Assembly (NCBI GenBank): GCA_013289855.1
Contig: JABCZD010000003.1
Coordinates: forward strand, 434,001 to 498,000
Length of the DNA: 64,000 bases
Origin: Acidobacteriota bacterium
GTDB lineage: Bacteria > Acidobacteriota > Terriglobia > Acidiferrales > UBA7541
Direction: 5' to 3'
The translations under genes and the position numbers were made by a program. How positions within the stretch are numbered: position 1 is the first letter of the stretch; each line of letters starts with the position of its first letter. This document shows positions 10,550 to 17,753 of this stretch, piece by piece. A model generated the notes under the pieces. That model saw nothing but the letters and a program-made list of their open reading frames with translations. It ran no database searches and was not told where the DNA came from.

Positions 10550-10568
10550 TAAGATTAGCAGAATCTTA
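10550..10568. repeat. Short inverted repeat upstream of the trypsin-like protease gene
   Basis: TAAGATT at 10550-10556 and AATCTTA at 10562-10568 form a perfect 7-bp inverted repeat with a 5-nt spacer, in the AT-rich stretch about 100 bp upstream of the protease start (10455). It is operator-like in size and position. No binding protein can be named. Confidence 0.35.
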
Positions 10569-10743
10569 GATTTGCAACCTCTTAGAAAATCTCTCTTTGA
10601 ACCAACGCATCCATTTGTCTTCGCCATTTCTGACCCGTTTCGAAACACGAACGCCAAAACTTCGTGCCATTTTGGGAGCGCTCTCGACGCATTCACCCAG
10701 TCGTGTCAAAAGTTTCGTCCGTCCCTTGGTTTTTCCTTGCTTT

Positions 10744-11262
10744 CTAAACCTTACGCTTTTTCCTCAAGATCCCAGCAGAGATCAACGTAATCAGCAGTCC
10801 TACCGGGAATGGCTCCAGGAATGTCAGCGCCGAATTGTACAGGGGATTCTTGTAGTTTTCCTTGAGCTGGTTAAACTCGGTGATCTTTGCTTGAATCACT
10901 TGTGCTGTCGCCCCGGCCGCTCGCAATTTCTCTATCGTCTGCGCGCCATAGTTATCCATAAAGTCCGGCATAAACTTGAAGTAGATAATTTCCCAGGTGG
11001 CCACATAGAAGGCGCACGAAATCAATGTGATACCAATTCCCACCAAAAATGCTGTTCCGAACGCGATCTCACCATTACCCACATTCTCTCGATAGGACCG
11101 AATTCCGAAAAACACCAACATGAACGAGAGCACGATGGCCGTATAGCCAACAATCGCCCCTCGGGTGGTCCCTATTTTGTCGAGGAACGGCAACGTCGAC
11201 ACCATCATCAGCGACGAAATTGCTCCCGATATAAGTCCAAAAATGAGAATGGTTCGTTTCAT
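10744..11262 (-). CDS. DUF4199 family membrane protein
   Basis: 172 residues with four predicted membrane helices (about 5-25, 35-55, 72-95 and 140-160) and the KRTILIFGLISG...SSLMM opening and central MPDFM typical of DUF4199. The start ATG has AAAGGAG 7 nt upstream. Function of the family is unknown. It lies 146 bp downstream of a membrane-anchored LuxR-type regulator on the same strand; the pairing suggests that the regulator and this membrane protein act together (inference). Confidence 0.8.
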   Translation of the reverse strand: MKRTILIFGLISGAISSLMMVSTLPFLDKIGTTRGAIVGYTAIVLSFMLVFFGIRSYRENVGNGEIAFGTAFLVGIGITLISCAFYVATWEIIYFKFMPDFMDNYGAQTIEKLRAAGATAQVIQAKITEFNQLKENYKNPLYNSALTFLEPFPVGLLITLISAGILRKKRKV

Positions 11263-11408
11263 TGCTCGGCTCCTTTAAGTCCGTCTTTATGGATGCTGCA
11301 TTTGCACGCCTTCAGGCGCACCATATCGCAATAGGAGAGGCGCTTGTCGTCATCCTTTTGGGTGATTTTGCGATTTGCAGTGAAAAATCACTCTTTCGTA
11401 AGACATTT

Positions 11409-11879
11409 CTAGGGCAACAGCCCGAATTCCTTACCGAATTGCACCGCCTGGGTCCGCCGTCTGGCTCCCAACTTATCGAAAACCCGGCTCGCATGCGTCT
11501 TCACCGTGTTCTCGCTTACGAACAGCTTCCCGGCAATCTCCCGATTGCTCATCCCCTGCGCAATCAACTCCAGGATTTCCATCTCCCTAGGAGTAATCGC
11601 CAATTCTTCCCTTTTCGCTTCATCGGGACAAAATGGCTCGGCCATCGGCGCCGGCACCGTAACCGGCACCTCCTTCACCACAATCCTTTCCTGTTTCCGC
11701 GTCAGCTTCAGCCCCAGCCAGATCCCCACCGCAGAAAACGTCGCCGCGATTAGCCCGCTGTAAATTTCGATGGAATGGTCAATCACCAGGAATCGGTATT
11801 CGCTCCATTTGAGCGCCGCAATCAGAATCCCGCCAATGATCCCGTACAAGAAAATAAGTTTCGCCGTCTCTTTGGACAT
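11409..11879 (-). CDS. Membrane-anchored LuxR-type transcriptional regulator
   Basis: 156 residues. Two hydrophobic helices (about 6-25 and 38-58) make an N-terminal membrane hairpin. A linker (KLTRKQERIVVKEVPV, Pro-rich) follows, then a complete LuxR/GerE helix-turn-helix: LAITPREMEILELIAQGMSNREIA followed by LFVSENTVKTHASRVFDKLGARRRTQAV. There is no receiver domain, so the signal probably comes through the membrane hairpin or a partner. A GTG immediately precedes the ATG. The DUF4199 gene follows on the same strand. Confidence 0.85.
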   Translation of the reverse strand: MSKETAKLIFLYGIIGGILIAALKWSEYRFLVIDHSIEIYSGLIAATFSAVGIWLGLKLTRKQERIVVKEVPVTVPAPMAEPFCPDEAKREELAITPREMEILELIAQGMSNREIAGKLFVSENTVKTHASRVFDKLGARRRTQAVQFGKEFGLLP

Positions 11880-12067
11880 CACCCGTTCCCACTGCCACGC
11901 CGAAGACTATCCCGCTCCATCGCCATCAGCAAGCTTCTCTTCAGTAGTGCTGATCTATGGAACCCTCCGGCCAAATGCGCATGGTGGTACCCCAATGATG
12001 ACGATCCAAAAAGTCGACGGAAAGGCCATCGAAATATGGCATTCACCGTGATAAATTGAGGTATCCA

Positions 12068-12430
12068 ATGAGGATCATTGCCTATTCAATCGGCGCGATC
12101 ATGGTGCTCGTGATTTTGTCTGTGACCGCTTTCTATTCCTACAGTTCCATTGTTCCCGAAAAGTCACTTCAAGAATTCAATTTGAGTGAAACTGACACCG
12201 ATGGACACCCTACGATCAGTATCAACGGACGGCTCCTTGGTGGGATGACGGCAATTCACAGTGTGAGAAGCTATCAGAAGGACGCGTGCATTGTGCTGGT
12301 TGTGCGAGCCGGAATCACACGACCCGGTCTCAGAGGCTCCAGGTTCCACTACGATATCCCAATACCAAGTGGCGTCGACAGAGTGTCGTTTGGGACTACC
12401 AATGACGTTATCTGGACCAGGAAAAACTAG
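12068..12430 (+). CDS. Small exported or membrane-anchored protein of unknown function
   Basis: 120 residues: a hydrophobic leader (MRIIAYSIGAIMVLVILSVTAFY) and then a polar domain with no motif I recognise. The ATG at 12068 has GAGG 6 nt upstream, which favours it over the in-frame TTG at 12056. There is no lipobox Cys, so it probably stays anchored by the leader or is cleaved to the periplasm. It is isolated from its neighbours. Function unknown. Confidence 0.6.
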   Translation: MRIIAYSIGAIMVLVILSVTAFYSYSSIVPEKSLQEFNLSETDTDGHPTISINGRLLGGMTAIHSVRSYQKDACIVLVVRAGITRPGLRGSRFHYDIPIPSGVDRVSFGTTNDVIWTRKN

Positions 12431-12457
12431 CCCCGACAACACGTTCACCGATTGCCT

Positions 12458-12856
12458 TCACGGTGCTGGCAACGGATAGAGCGGCAGACCGGTCAGGCGC
12501 GCGATGCGAGAAAAATCCTTGTCCAGCGTGAAGAGGTTAGCGTGGTGTTCCAGGGCCATCGCTGCGATCAGCACATCGATGGTGGTCAGGCTCACCCCTT
12601 TGGCGCGTCCCAGGCGGAAAATCGCCGCTGCCTCGCGATAGGTGTGGAAACCTTTGGGTTCGAGCAGATCCCACTGGGCAAGATAATGCTCAATGCGGCT
12701 GGCATCCCGCGTCAGACCCTGCAGGACTTCCGTGATCACCACTCCGGCAAGGGCCAGCGGCTCGGCATCGCTGATCATCCGACGCAACTCGTTCCCGGCC
12801 CGCCCCGGCGCGGAACTGAAAAAATCAATCCACACCGAGCTGTCGACCAGGATCAA
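12458..12856 (-). CDS. vapC: PIN-domain ribonuclease toxin of the VapC family
   Basis: 132 residues matching the PIN fold. It begins MILVDSSVWIDFF with the first metal-binding Asp at residue 5. Further acidic positions are the Glu in ITEVLQG and the Asp pair in TTIDVLIAA and LFTLDKDF. VapC toxins are Mg-dependent RNases cutting tRNA or rRNA. The start overlaps the stop of the antitoxin gene by 4 nt (ATGA), so translation is coupled. The locus sits between unrelated genes, as mobile toxin-antitoxin pairs often do. Confidence 0.92.
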   Translation of the reverse strand: MILVDSSVWIDFFSSAPGRAGNELRRMISDAEPLALAGVVITEVLQGLTRDASRIEHYLAQWDLLEPKGFHTYREAAAIFRLGRAKGVSLTTIDVLIAAMALEHHANLFTLDKDFSRIARLTGLPLYPLPAP

Positions 12857-13053
12857 CCCCGTTTCCTGCGCATCGCCTTCAAGTCACCCTTCCAGATCCC
12901 CGCTCCAAAATAGTCAAGGATGCCCTTCCGGCTCTCCGAACGCACCAGCAGTTCCAGCGCCCGGTCTACGATCTCGCGCTTCGTCTTCAACCTCGTCAGC
13001 TTGCGCGCCTTGCGCACCAAAGTTTCGTCAATCTCAATATTGGTTCTGCCCAT
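12853..13053 (-). CDS. vapB: VapB-type antitoxin
   Basis: 66 residues from the ATG at 13053: MGRTNIEIDETLVRKARKL is the ribbon-helix-helix opening of the short VapB antitoxins (DUF2191-like), followed by REIVDRALELLVRSE and a basic C-terminus that would occupy the VapC active site. The earlier ATG at 13071 lies inside the upstream inverted repeat and is not used. Overlaps vapC by 4 nt. Expected to bind VapC and repress its own promoter. Confidence 0.88.
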   Translation of the reverse strand: MGRTNIEIDETLVRKARKLTRLKTKREIVDRALELLVRSESRKGILDYFGAGIWKGDLKAMRRKRG

Positions 13054-13062
13054 GCGCCAACT

Positions 13063-13091
13063 ATACACCATTTCTTAGCAATTTGGTGTAT
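13063..13091. promoter_or_regulatory. Likely VapBC autoregulatory operator
   Basis: ATACACCA (13063-13070) and TGGTGTAT (13084-13091) are perfect 8-bp inverted repeats separated by 13 nt, 10 bp upstream of the vapB start. Ribbon-helix-helix antitoxins bind such repeats as tetramers together with the toxin; the centre-to-centre spacing of about two helical turns fits (family knowledge plus inference). Confidence 0.7.
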
Positions 13092-13160
13092 GCCCTTCGA
13101 CGGAGACGCACCCGTTTCTCTCTACTCCCAGGTAACTTTCAATAGTGATATCCTCCGTTC

Positions 13161-14330
13161 GTGCCGCGACCTCAGGAAAACAACGCATCCTTAGTGCCGC
13201 CTGCCTACCGACGCGAGCTTCGAGTCCGCTGGTCCTTGGCTTTACTCTTGACGTGTGCGGCTACGGCCCTTGTCGCGTTGTTCGCGTTTCGCGCCCATCC
13301 GTTTTCAGCGAAGACTCCAACACCACTGTGGTCCATCGACCTCGCTGCGGACAAGGACTTCCAGAAGCGCCTGAATTTTAGCGAAGTACTACTGAGCCCT
13401 CCGTCTCTGAATTTTCTCAGCAATTCACAACTGATTTGCGACTTTTACTCTGGAGAAATGAACGGAATATATGATTCAAGTTCGTTACCCGGTTATTATG
13501 TCGTGGAAATTAATTTACACTCCCGGGAAATTGGTCGAAAACTGGAATTCACGGTGCAGGAAAACGACTTTAGGACCATGGCCGTTGCGGACGGTGGCTT
13601 CCTCGTTTTATCTCATAAGGATCTCCAGAAATTCAGCGGTCAGTTCGTTCCGGGCGCAAGCTACGCCACAGCGCGCGTTCATGGTAAGGAATATTTTGAT
13701 CGTCGGTTTGTGGACGTGGCTCCTGGTGGTCAGACAGCGCTCCTTTACAACCACCGACTGGATGACCAGCAAGGGAGTTGGACCTGGTTGCGAACAAGTG
13801 ATCTGACAACCATCAAGAGCATGCAGGGGCCACGCACAGGATTGATACGTGCGTCAGATCAAGCGGGAATCTTCTATGGCACTGATGATCGAGAAATGCT
13901 GCTTGACGGAAAAACCAATGTGCTCTGCACGCGATGCGATTCCCACTTTCTAACAAATGACTTGCTGTTTCTCGCCAAAGAACAGTCTTATGCCATTCAA
14001 ACGGTCAGCGGAAACGAGCAGGGGTCAGGAACGCTGGACATCCAAGCTCATAACTTTGCCAGGGCCGCCCAAGCAACGCGATTCGCCTATTCGACCGGGC
14101 ACTACGTAGAACACGTATTCCCAATTCAGACAGAATTTGACTCGATAACCTGCAAAATCATGGTAGTGGATTGGAAAACAAATAAACCGGTGGCAGAGAT
14201 TGACATAAACGAACCCGCCGGCAACCCATCGGCTGGCCTCGCTCAACTGGCGCTGGCACTTTCTCCCGACGGTCAGTACCTGGCTGTCCTTCTCCACCAA
14301 AAAGTTACTCTTTATCGCCTGCCTGAATGA
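13161..14330 (+). CDS. Membrane-anchored protein with probable beta-propeller ectodomain
   Basis: 389 residues starting at GTG. A basic N-terminus (YRRELRVRW) and one transmembrane helix (about 25-47) precede a ~340-residue extracytoplasmic domain. Repeats such as MAVADGGFLVLSHK and ALSPDGQYLAVLL suggest a degenerate WD40/YVTN-like propeller; a Cys pair (CTRC) is present near residue 255. No catalytic motif seen. The gene is flanked by the VapBC locus and a long AT-rich gap. Function unknown. Confidence 0.65.
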   Translation: MPRPQENNASLVPPAYRRELRVRWSLALLLTCAATALVALFAFRAHPFSAKTPTPLWSIDLAADKDFQKRLNFSEVLLSPPSLNFLSNSQLICDFYSGEMNGIYDSSSLPGYYVVEINLHSREIGRKLEFTVQENDFRTMAVADGGFLVLSHKDLQKFSGQFVPGASYATARVHGKEYFDRRFVDVAPGGQTALLYNHRLDDQQGSWTWLRTSDLTTIKSMQGPRTGLIRASDQAGIFYGTDDREMLLDGKTNVLCTRCDSHFLTNDLLFLAKEQSYAIQTVSGNEQGSGTLDIQAHNFARAAQATRFAYSTGHYVEHVFPIQTEFDSITCKIMVVDWKTNKPVAEIDINEPAGNPSAGLAQLALALSPDGQYLAVLLHQKVTLYRLPE

Positions 14331-14456
14331 AGCCCAGCGGGACGATTCAGCCAATTTCATTTCGTCACCACGCGAGAAGTTCGAATGACCGAGGGACCGA
14401 GGTGGAAAGACGAGACGTTTACAACCATCGTTCGAACGCAATACTATAAAGTACTA

Positions 14457-14485
14457 TTGACATGCGATTACGGCCTTGCTATCCT
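14457..14485 (+). promoter_or_regulatory. Sigma70-type promoter match
   Basis: TTGACA, a 17-bp spacer and TATCCT (4 of 6 to TATAAT). It faces the LacI gene but would leave a leader of about 580 nt, so it may serve the repeats or a small RNA instead, or be a chance match. Confidence 0.35.
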
Positions 14486-14770
14486 CTGCCATGTCTCCCG
14501 CAAGACCCATCTCCGCCCCAACCTCCCCGCTTCATCCCGCGACACCTTCGCCCTCAAAGCCGCCCGACTTCGGCACCGCGTCACTTCGCTCTTACGCATC
14601 GCCGCAAAAACTCGACCCTTTCTTTTCAACAGCTTGCGCACTCTTCTTAATTCGCAATTCCTTCGATCCCTTTTGTTTTGTTGGAACTGCGCACTCTTTG
14701 CCAAAAACACCGGGGGGTAGTATTGGTATCTCTGACCAATTTCTTGGATTCTCCAGATCCATTCTTCTAA

Positions 14771-14874
14771 CCCCAACAGAATCTGTCTCTTTCAGGAGAA
14801 TCACGGTAACCTCAATAGAATCTTACTCTTTCGCACGAATCATCCCTAAACCCAATGGAATCTTACTCTTTCAA
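14771..14874 (+). repeat. Three imperfect ~40-bp direct repeats
   Basis: Copies start at 14771, 14810 and 14850. Each contains the core CAAxxGAATCTxxCTCTTTC and then a variable tail ending in TAA. The second and third cores share GAATCTTACTCTTTC exactly. A more degenerate unit may precede the first. Confidence 0.6.
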
Positions 14875-14968
14875 CATGACCCCCGGGGTGGGGGGTACCT
14901 TCGCAGCTCTAATCAAAATCCTGGTGAACCACCGCCGGCCTCCGCGTCTCCCATACGCCAAAAACGCC

Positions 14969-15001
14969 CCATATTCCCCATATGCCCCGTACGTCCCATA
15001 T
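14969..15001 (+). repeat. 9-bp tandem array (CCATATnCC type)
   Basis: CCATAT or CCGTAC recurs exactly every 9 bp at 14969, 14978, 14987 and 14996, with a further CCATAC two periods earlier at 14951. It lies about 70 bp upstream of the LacI-family start. Confidence 0.6.
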
Positions 15002-15069
15002 CGATTGTTGCTTCAGCTGGCTTGTGCCAAAATGTTGCACCAATCCCCAGCAACCGAGATTCATCAACT

Positions 15070-16113
15070 ATGAATTCCGCGTCCACCGACCCTGCCCCCC
15101 GCCGTAGCACCCTAAAGGCGCTCGCCGAGCACCTTGGACTGTCCACCGCCTCCGTCTCCCTGGTGATTAATCGCTCTCCCGCGGCCAAATCCATCCCGGA
15201 GCACACCCAGGACCGCATTCGCGCCGCGGCGCGCGAGCTAAACTATCGGCCGAACTTTATGGCCAGTTCCCTGCGCCGCCAGCGCAGTTCCACCATTGGC
15301 GTGCTGGTGCCCGAACTCAGCGAAGGGTACGCGCCGCAAGTGATTTCCGGCATCGAAGATTACCTGCTCGAAAAAGGATATTTTTATTTCGTGGTCAGTC
15401 ACCGGCGCCGCGCCGATCTGCTCAGCCGCTATCCGCGATTGCTGCAGCAGCGCGCCGTGGAAGGCTTGATCGCCGTGGACACGCTGTGCGAAGAAGCCAT
15501 GCTCGTGCCGCTGGTTTCCGTCTCCGGCCACCGCGATGTCGAAGGCGTGACCAACATCGCGCTGAATCACACGCAAGCCGCGCGGCTCGCGCTCGAACAT
15601 CTGCACGCGCTCGGTCACCGCTCCATTGCGTTTATCAAGGGCCAGGATTTCAGCTCGGACACTGAAGTTCGCTGGCAAGCCATCGGCGAGGCCGCGAAGG
15701 CGTTGGGATTGCCCGTCGATCCCCGCTTGGTGGTGCAGCTCGAAGGCAATTGCCCCACTTCGGAACCCGGCGCCATCGTCACGCGCAAACTTTTGACGGC
15801 GAAAAAAAACTTCACCGCGCTCTTTGCCTTCAACGACATTTCCGCGATTGGCGCGATACACGCTCTGCGCGCCGCGGGCCGTCGCGTTCCGGAAGATGTC
15901 TCCGTAGTAGGCTTCGACGATATTCCCAGTGCGGCATTTCAGAATCCTGGGCTGACCACGGTGCGCCAGCCGCTGCGCGAGATGGGTGTGCTGGCGGCGG
16001 AAACTTTACTGCGCCGCATTAACGCGGCTCCCGCGACGCCGTACGCCAAAGTAATTACCGTGGAACCCGAGTTGGTGGTGCGCGCCAGCTCCGTGGCTGT
16101 GCGTGACAGATAG
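15070..16113 (+). CDS. LacI-family transcriptional regulator
   Basis: 347 residues. An N-terminal LacI helix-turn-helix ([20 protein letters not shown], about residues 14-33) with the hinge region [15 protein letters not shown] leads into a periplasmic-binding-protein-like sensor domain: [55 protein letters not shown]. Such proteins repress or activate carbohydrate genes in response to a small ligand; no sugar operon is adjacent, so the effector is unknown. The ATG at 15070 directly precedes the DNA-binding domain. The next gene begins 1 nt after its stop, so they are one transcript. Confidence 0.9.
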   Translation: MNSASTDPAPRRSTLKALAEHLGLSTASVSLVINRSPAAKSIPEHTQDRIRAAARELNYRPNFMASSLRRQRSSTIGVLVPELSEGYAPQVISGIEDYLLEKGYFYFVVSHRRRADLLSRYPRLLQQRAVEGLIAVDTLCEEAMLVPLVSVSGHRDVEGVTNIALNHTQAARLALEHLHALGHRSIAFIKGQDFSSDTEVRWQAIGEAAKALGLPVDPRLVVQLEGNCPTSEPGAIVTRKLLTAKKNFTALFAFNDISAIGAIHALRAAGRRVPEDVSVVGFDDIPSAAFQNPGLTTVRQPLREMGVLAAETLLRRINAAPATPYAKVITVEPELVVRASSVAVRDR

Positions 16114-16114
16114 C

Positions 16115-17443
16115 ATGTCTTCCAGCGTGGCTGGCGGCGGGCGGCCCGAAGACGGCGCTACATGGACGGCGCTCACGGCGTGTTGCAAACCGGCAATCGA
16201 TGCGAAACTTCTTCGCGAAGTTTTTCGCAGCGTGGATTGGCCGGCGCTGTTGTCGCTGGCCGAAGATCACGGCGTAACGCAGTTGCTCGCCGCCTCGGCG
16301 CAAAAACTTCCCGCCGAACTGGTGCCGGCCAGCGCGCGCGAAACGCTTGCGGAACGGCAGCGCGCGCAAATATTTTTTACGTTGCGCATGTCCGCGGAAT
16401 TATTTCGTCTGACGGAACTTTTCGCCGCGCAATTTCCGGAACGATCCGCGGGACGATCTCCGGAAGGTTCCGCGAATCGCTTCACGGAACAATGCAGCGT
16501 TTCCGGGCAACGCAGCGTCTCAGACCAAAGCAACGCTTCCGAGCAACACAGCGCCATGCTGGTCGTCAAGGGCCCGGCGCTGGCCATGCAAGCTTACGGC
16601 GACGCGGCCATGCGCAACTACGGCGACCTGGATTTTCTGGTGCGCCACGCGGATATCGCGCGCGCCACGCAGCTGATGATGGACGCGGGCTACCAGCCGC
16701 AAATTCCTCTGAGCGCCATCGCCGCGGGAAAGATTCCCGGGCAGTACATGTTCCGCCAGTCGGAAGCCAAGCTGCTCGTGGAATTGCACAACGACCGCAC
16801 CATGCGCTACTACCCGCGCGGGCTGCCCATCGAACAATTATTTGCGCGCACCGTGCGCGTACCGATGGATGGGCGCGAAATTCCCGCGCCAGCAATCGAA
16901 GATCATTTGATCTTGATTTGCATCCATGGCGCAAAACATTTCTGGGAACGATTGATGTGGATCGCGGACGTGGCGGCGCTGATCGCGCGCCATCCTGAAA
17001 TGGATTGGCCGCAAGCGTTCGCGGCCGCGGAGGAAGTGGGAGCGGAAACCATGCTGCACGGTGGGTTGCTGCTGGCCGCGAATGTTTTACAAACGCAATT
17101 GCCGCGCGAAATTCTGGTGCGCGCGCAATCGGATGCGGCGGCGCGTGCGATGACCGAGCAAGTTTTGCAGTGGCTGCCGGCGGCGGGTGAATCGTCTGCG
17201 AGCGCGCTTGAACGCGGAGGGCTCGCGCGGGAAGTACACGAACGCGGATTGCTGCAGCGGGGATTATTTCGCATGCGCATGCGCGGCGGCGTGGCGCGCG
17301 GCGCGGGTTATTTTTTGCGGCTGCTTTTTTCGCCCACGGAAGAAGATTGGGACGCCAACGCGACGGAGTCCAGTAGTTTTATAGATGTACTGAAAAGGCC
17401 GTTCCGCCTGGCGAAAAAGCACGGCAAGAGCGGCAAAGACTGA
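16115..17443 (+). CDS. NTP_transf_5-type nucleotidyltransferase-like protein with Ser-rich insert
   Basis: 442 residues from the ATG 1 nt after the LacI stop (a GTG at 16103 overlaps that gene). The family core is clear: VKGPALAMQAYGD, then RNYGDLDFLVRH (the metal-binding G-D-x-D), then HNDRTMRYYPRG, IEDHLILICIHGAKHFWERL and ADVAALI. Proteins of this group are often found near lasso-type, PqqD and HPr-kinase genes, and the RiPP block begins 0.3 kb away on the other strand. Between about residues 108 and 148 the family core is interrupted by a degenerate Ser/Gln/Arg-rich repeat (SVSGQRSVSDQSNASEQHS). Function unproven; nucleotidyl transfer is inferred from fold. Confidence 0.75.
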   Translation: MSSSVAGGGRPEDGATWTALTACCKPAIDAKLLREVFRSVDWPALLSLAEDHGVTQLLAASAQKLPAELVPASARETLAERQRAQIFFTLRMSAELFRLTELFAAQFPERSAGRSPEGSANRFTEQCSVSGQRSVSDQSNASEQHSAMLVVKGPALAMQAYGDAAMRNYGDLDFLVRHADIARATQLMMDAGYQPQIPLSAIAAGKIPGQYMFRQSEAKLLVELHNDRTMRYYPRGLPIEQLFARTVRVPMDGREIPAPAIEDHLILICIHGAKHFWERLMWIADVAALIARHPEMDWPQAFAAAEEVGAETMLHGGLLLAANVLQTQLPREILVRAQSDAAARAMTEQVLQWLPAAGESSASALERGGLAREVHERGLLQRGLFRMRMRGGVARGAGYFLRLLFSPTEEDWDANATESSSFIDVLKRPFRLAKKHGKSGKD

Positions 17444-17499
17444 CGCGCAGCGTCGCGATCGTAGACCGGCCGACGCAGCCTCGTCCGCCTTCATCGAAG

Positions 17500-17575
17500 C
17501 GATGCGGCATGCCACGCGGCAAGTTATGCCGCATGCTGCGCCGCGCGGGCACGGCGTGCCGTGCCTCTACGAAAT
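17500..17575. repeat. REP-like double hairpin element
   Basis: ATGCGGCAT and ATGCCGCAT flank a 15-nt loop. They are followed by GGCACGGC-GT-GCCGTGCC (17548-17565), an 8-bp perfect hairpin, and then CTCTACGAAAT. The element at 47565-47630 has the same plan and ends in the same CTACGAA. Confidence 0.5.
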
Positions 17576-17661
17576 CGAAGCCGTCGTCGCGTTCTACAAA
17601 ATCTTGGCAAAGATTTTCAGCGGTAATTCTGAAACGAAACAAAATAAAATATAAACAAAAG

Positions 17662-17698
17662 AAAATGCCGTGTGCTGAGTTGCAGCACGCGGCATTTT
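17662..17698. terminator. Bidirectional rho-independent terminator
   Basis: AAAATGCCGTGTGCTG (17662-17677) pairs with CAGCACGCGGCATTTT (17683-17698), a 16-bp stem with one G-U pair and a 5-nt loop. T-runs follow on both strands (TTTTTCTTTC on plus; TTTTCTTTTG on minus). It serves the NTP_transf_5 gene and the convergent SBBP gene. Confidence 0.9.
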
Positions 17699-17753
17699 TC
17701 TTTCTGACCCTCTGAGTTGTTGCGCGCGCCCTGAAAATTCAGGGCGAGATTGG

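Larger units (their letters stand above)
14331..15069. other. Long leader / intergenic region upstream of the LacI-type gene
   Basis: 739 bp without a convincing gene. It holds a sigma70-like promoter match (TTGACA 14457-14462, 17 bp, TATCCT 14480-14485), three ~40-bp direct repeats (14771-14874) and a 9-bp tandem array (14969-15001). The LacI reading frame stays open back to 14476, but that extension is Ser/Pro-rich, repeat-derived and has no domain, so I treat it as non-coding. Confidence 0.6.
17444..17753. other. Convergent intergenic region with REP-like hairpins and terminator
   Basis: 310 bp between two convergent genes. It contains a REP-like double hairpin (about 17500-17575) and the strong bidirectional terminator at 17662-17698. 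I see no gene in it. Confidence 0.7.

Noticed and set aside
11770..12059. Two overlapping plus-strand frames upstream of the small exported protein
   Set aside because: Antisense to the LuxR gene for much of their length, no motifs, and no ribosome-binding site.
14476..15069. In-frame N-terminal extension of the LacI-type regulator
   Set aside because: The extension is Ser/Pro-rich and overlaps direct repeats, with no domain or good ribosome-binding site. The ATG at 15070 immediately precedes the DNA-binding domain.
14855..15073. Small frame with APYSPYAPYVPY
   Set aside because: The Pro-Tyr pattern is simply the translation of the 9-bp DNA repeat; no ribosome-binding site.
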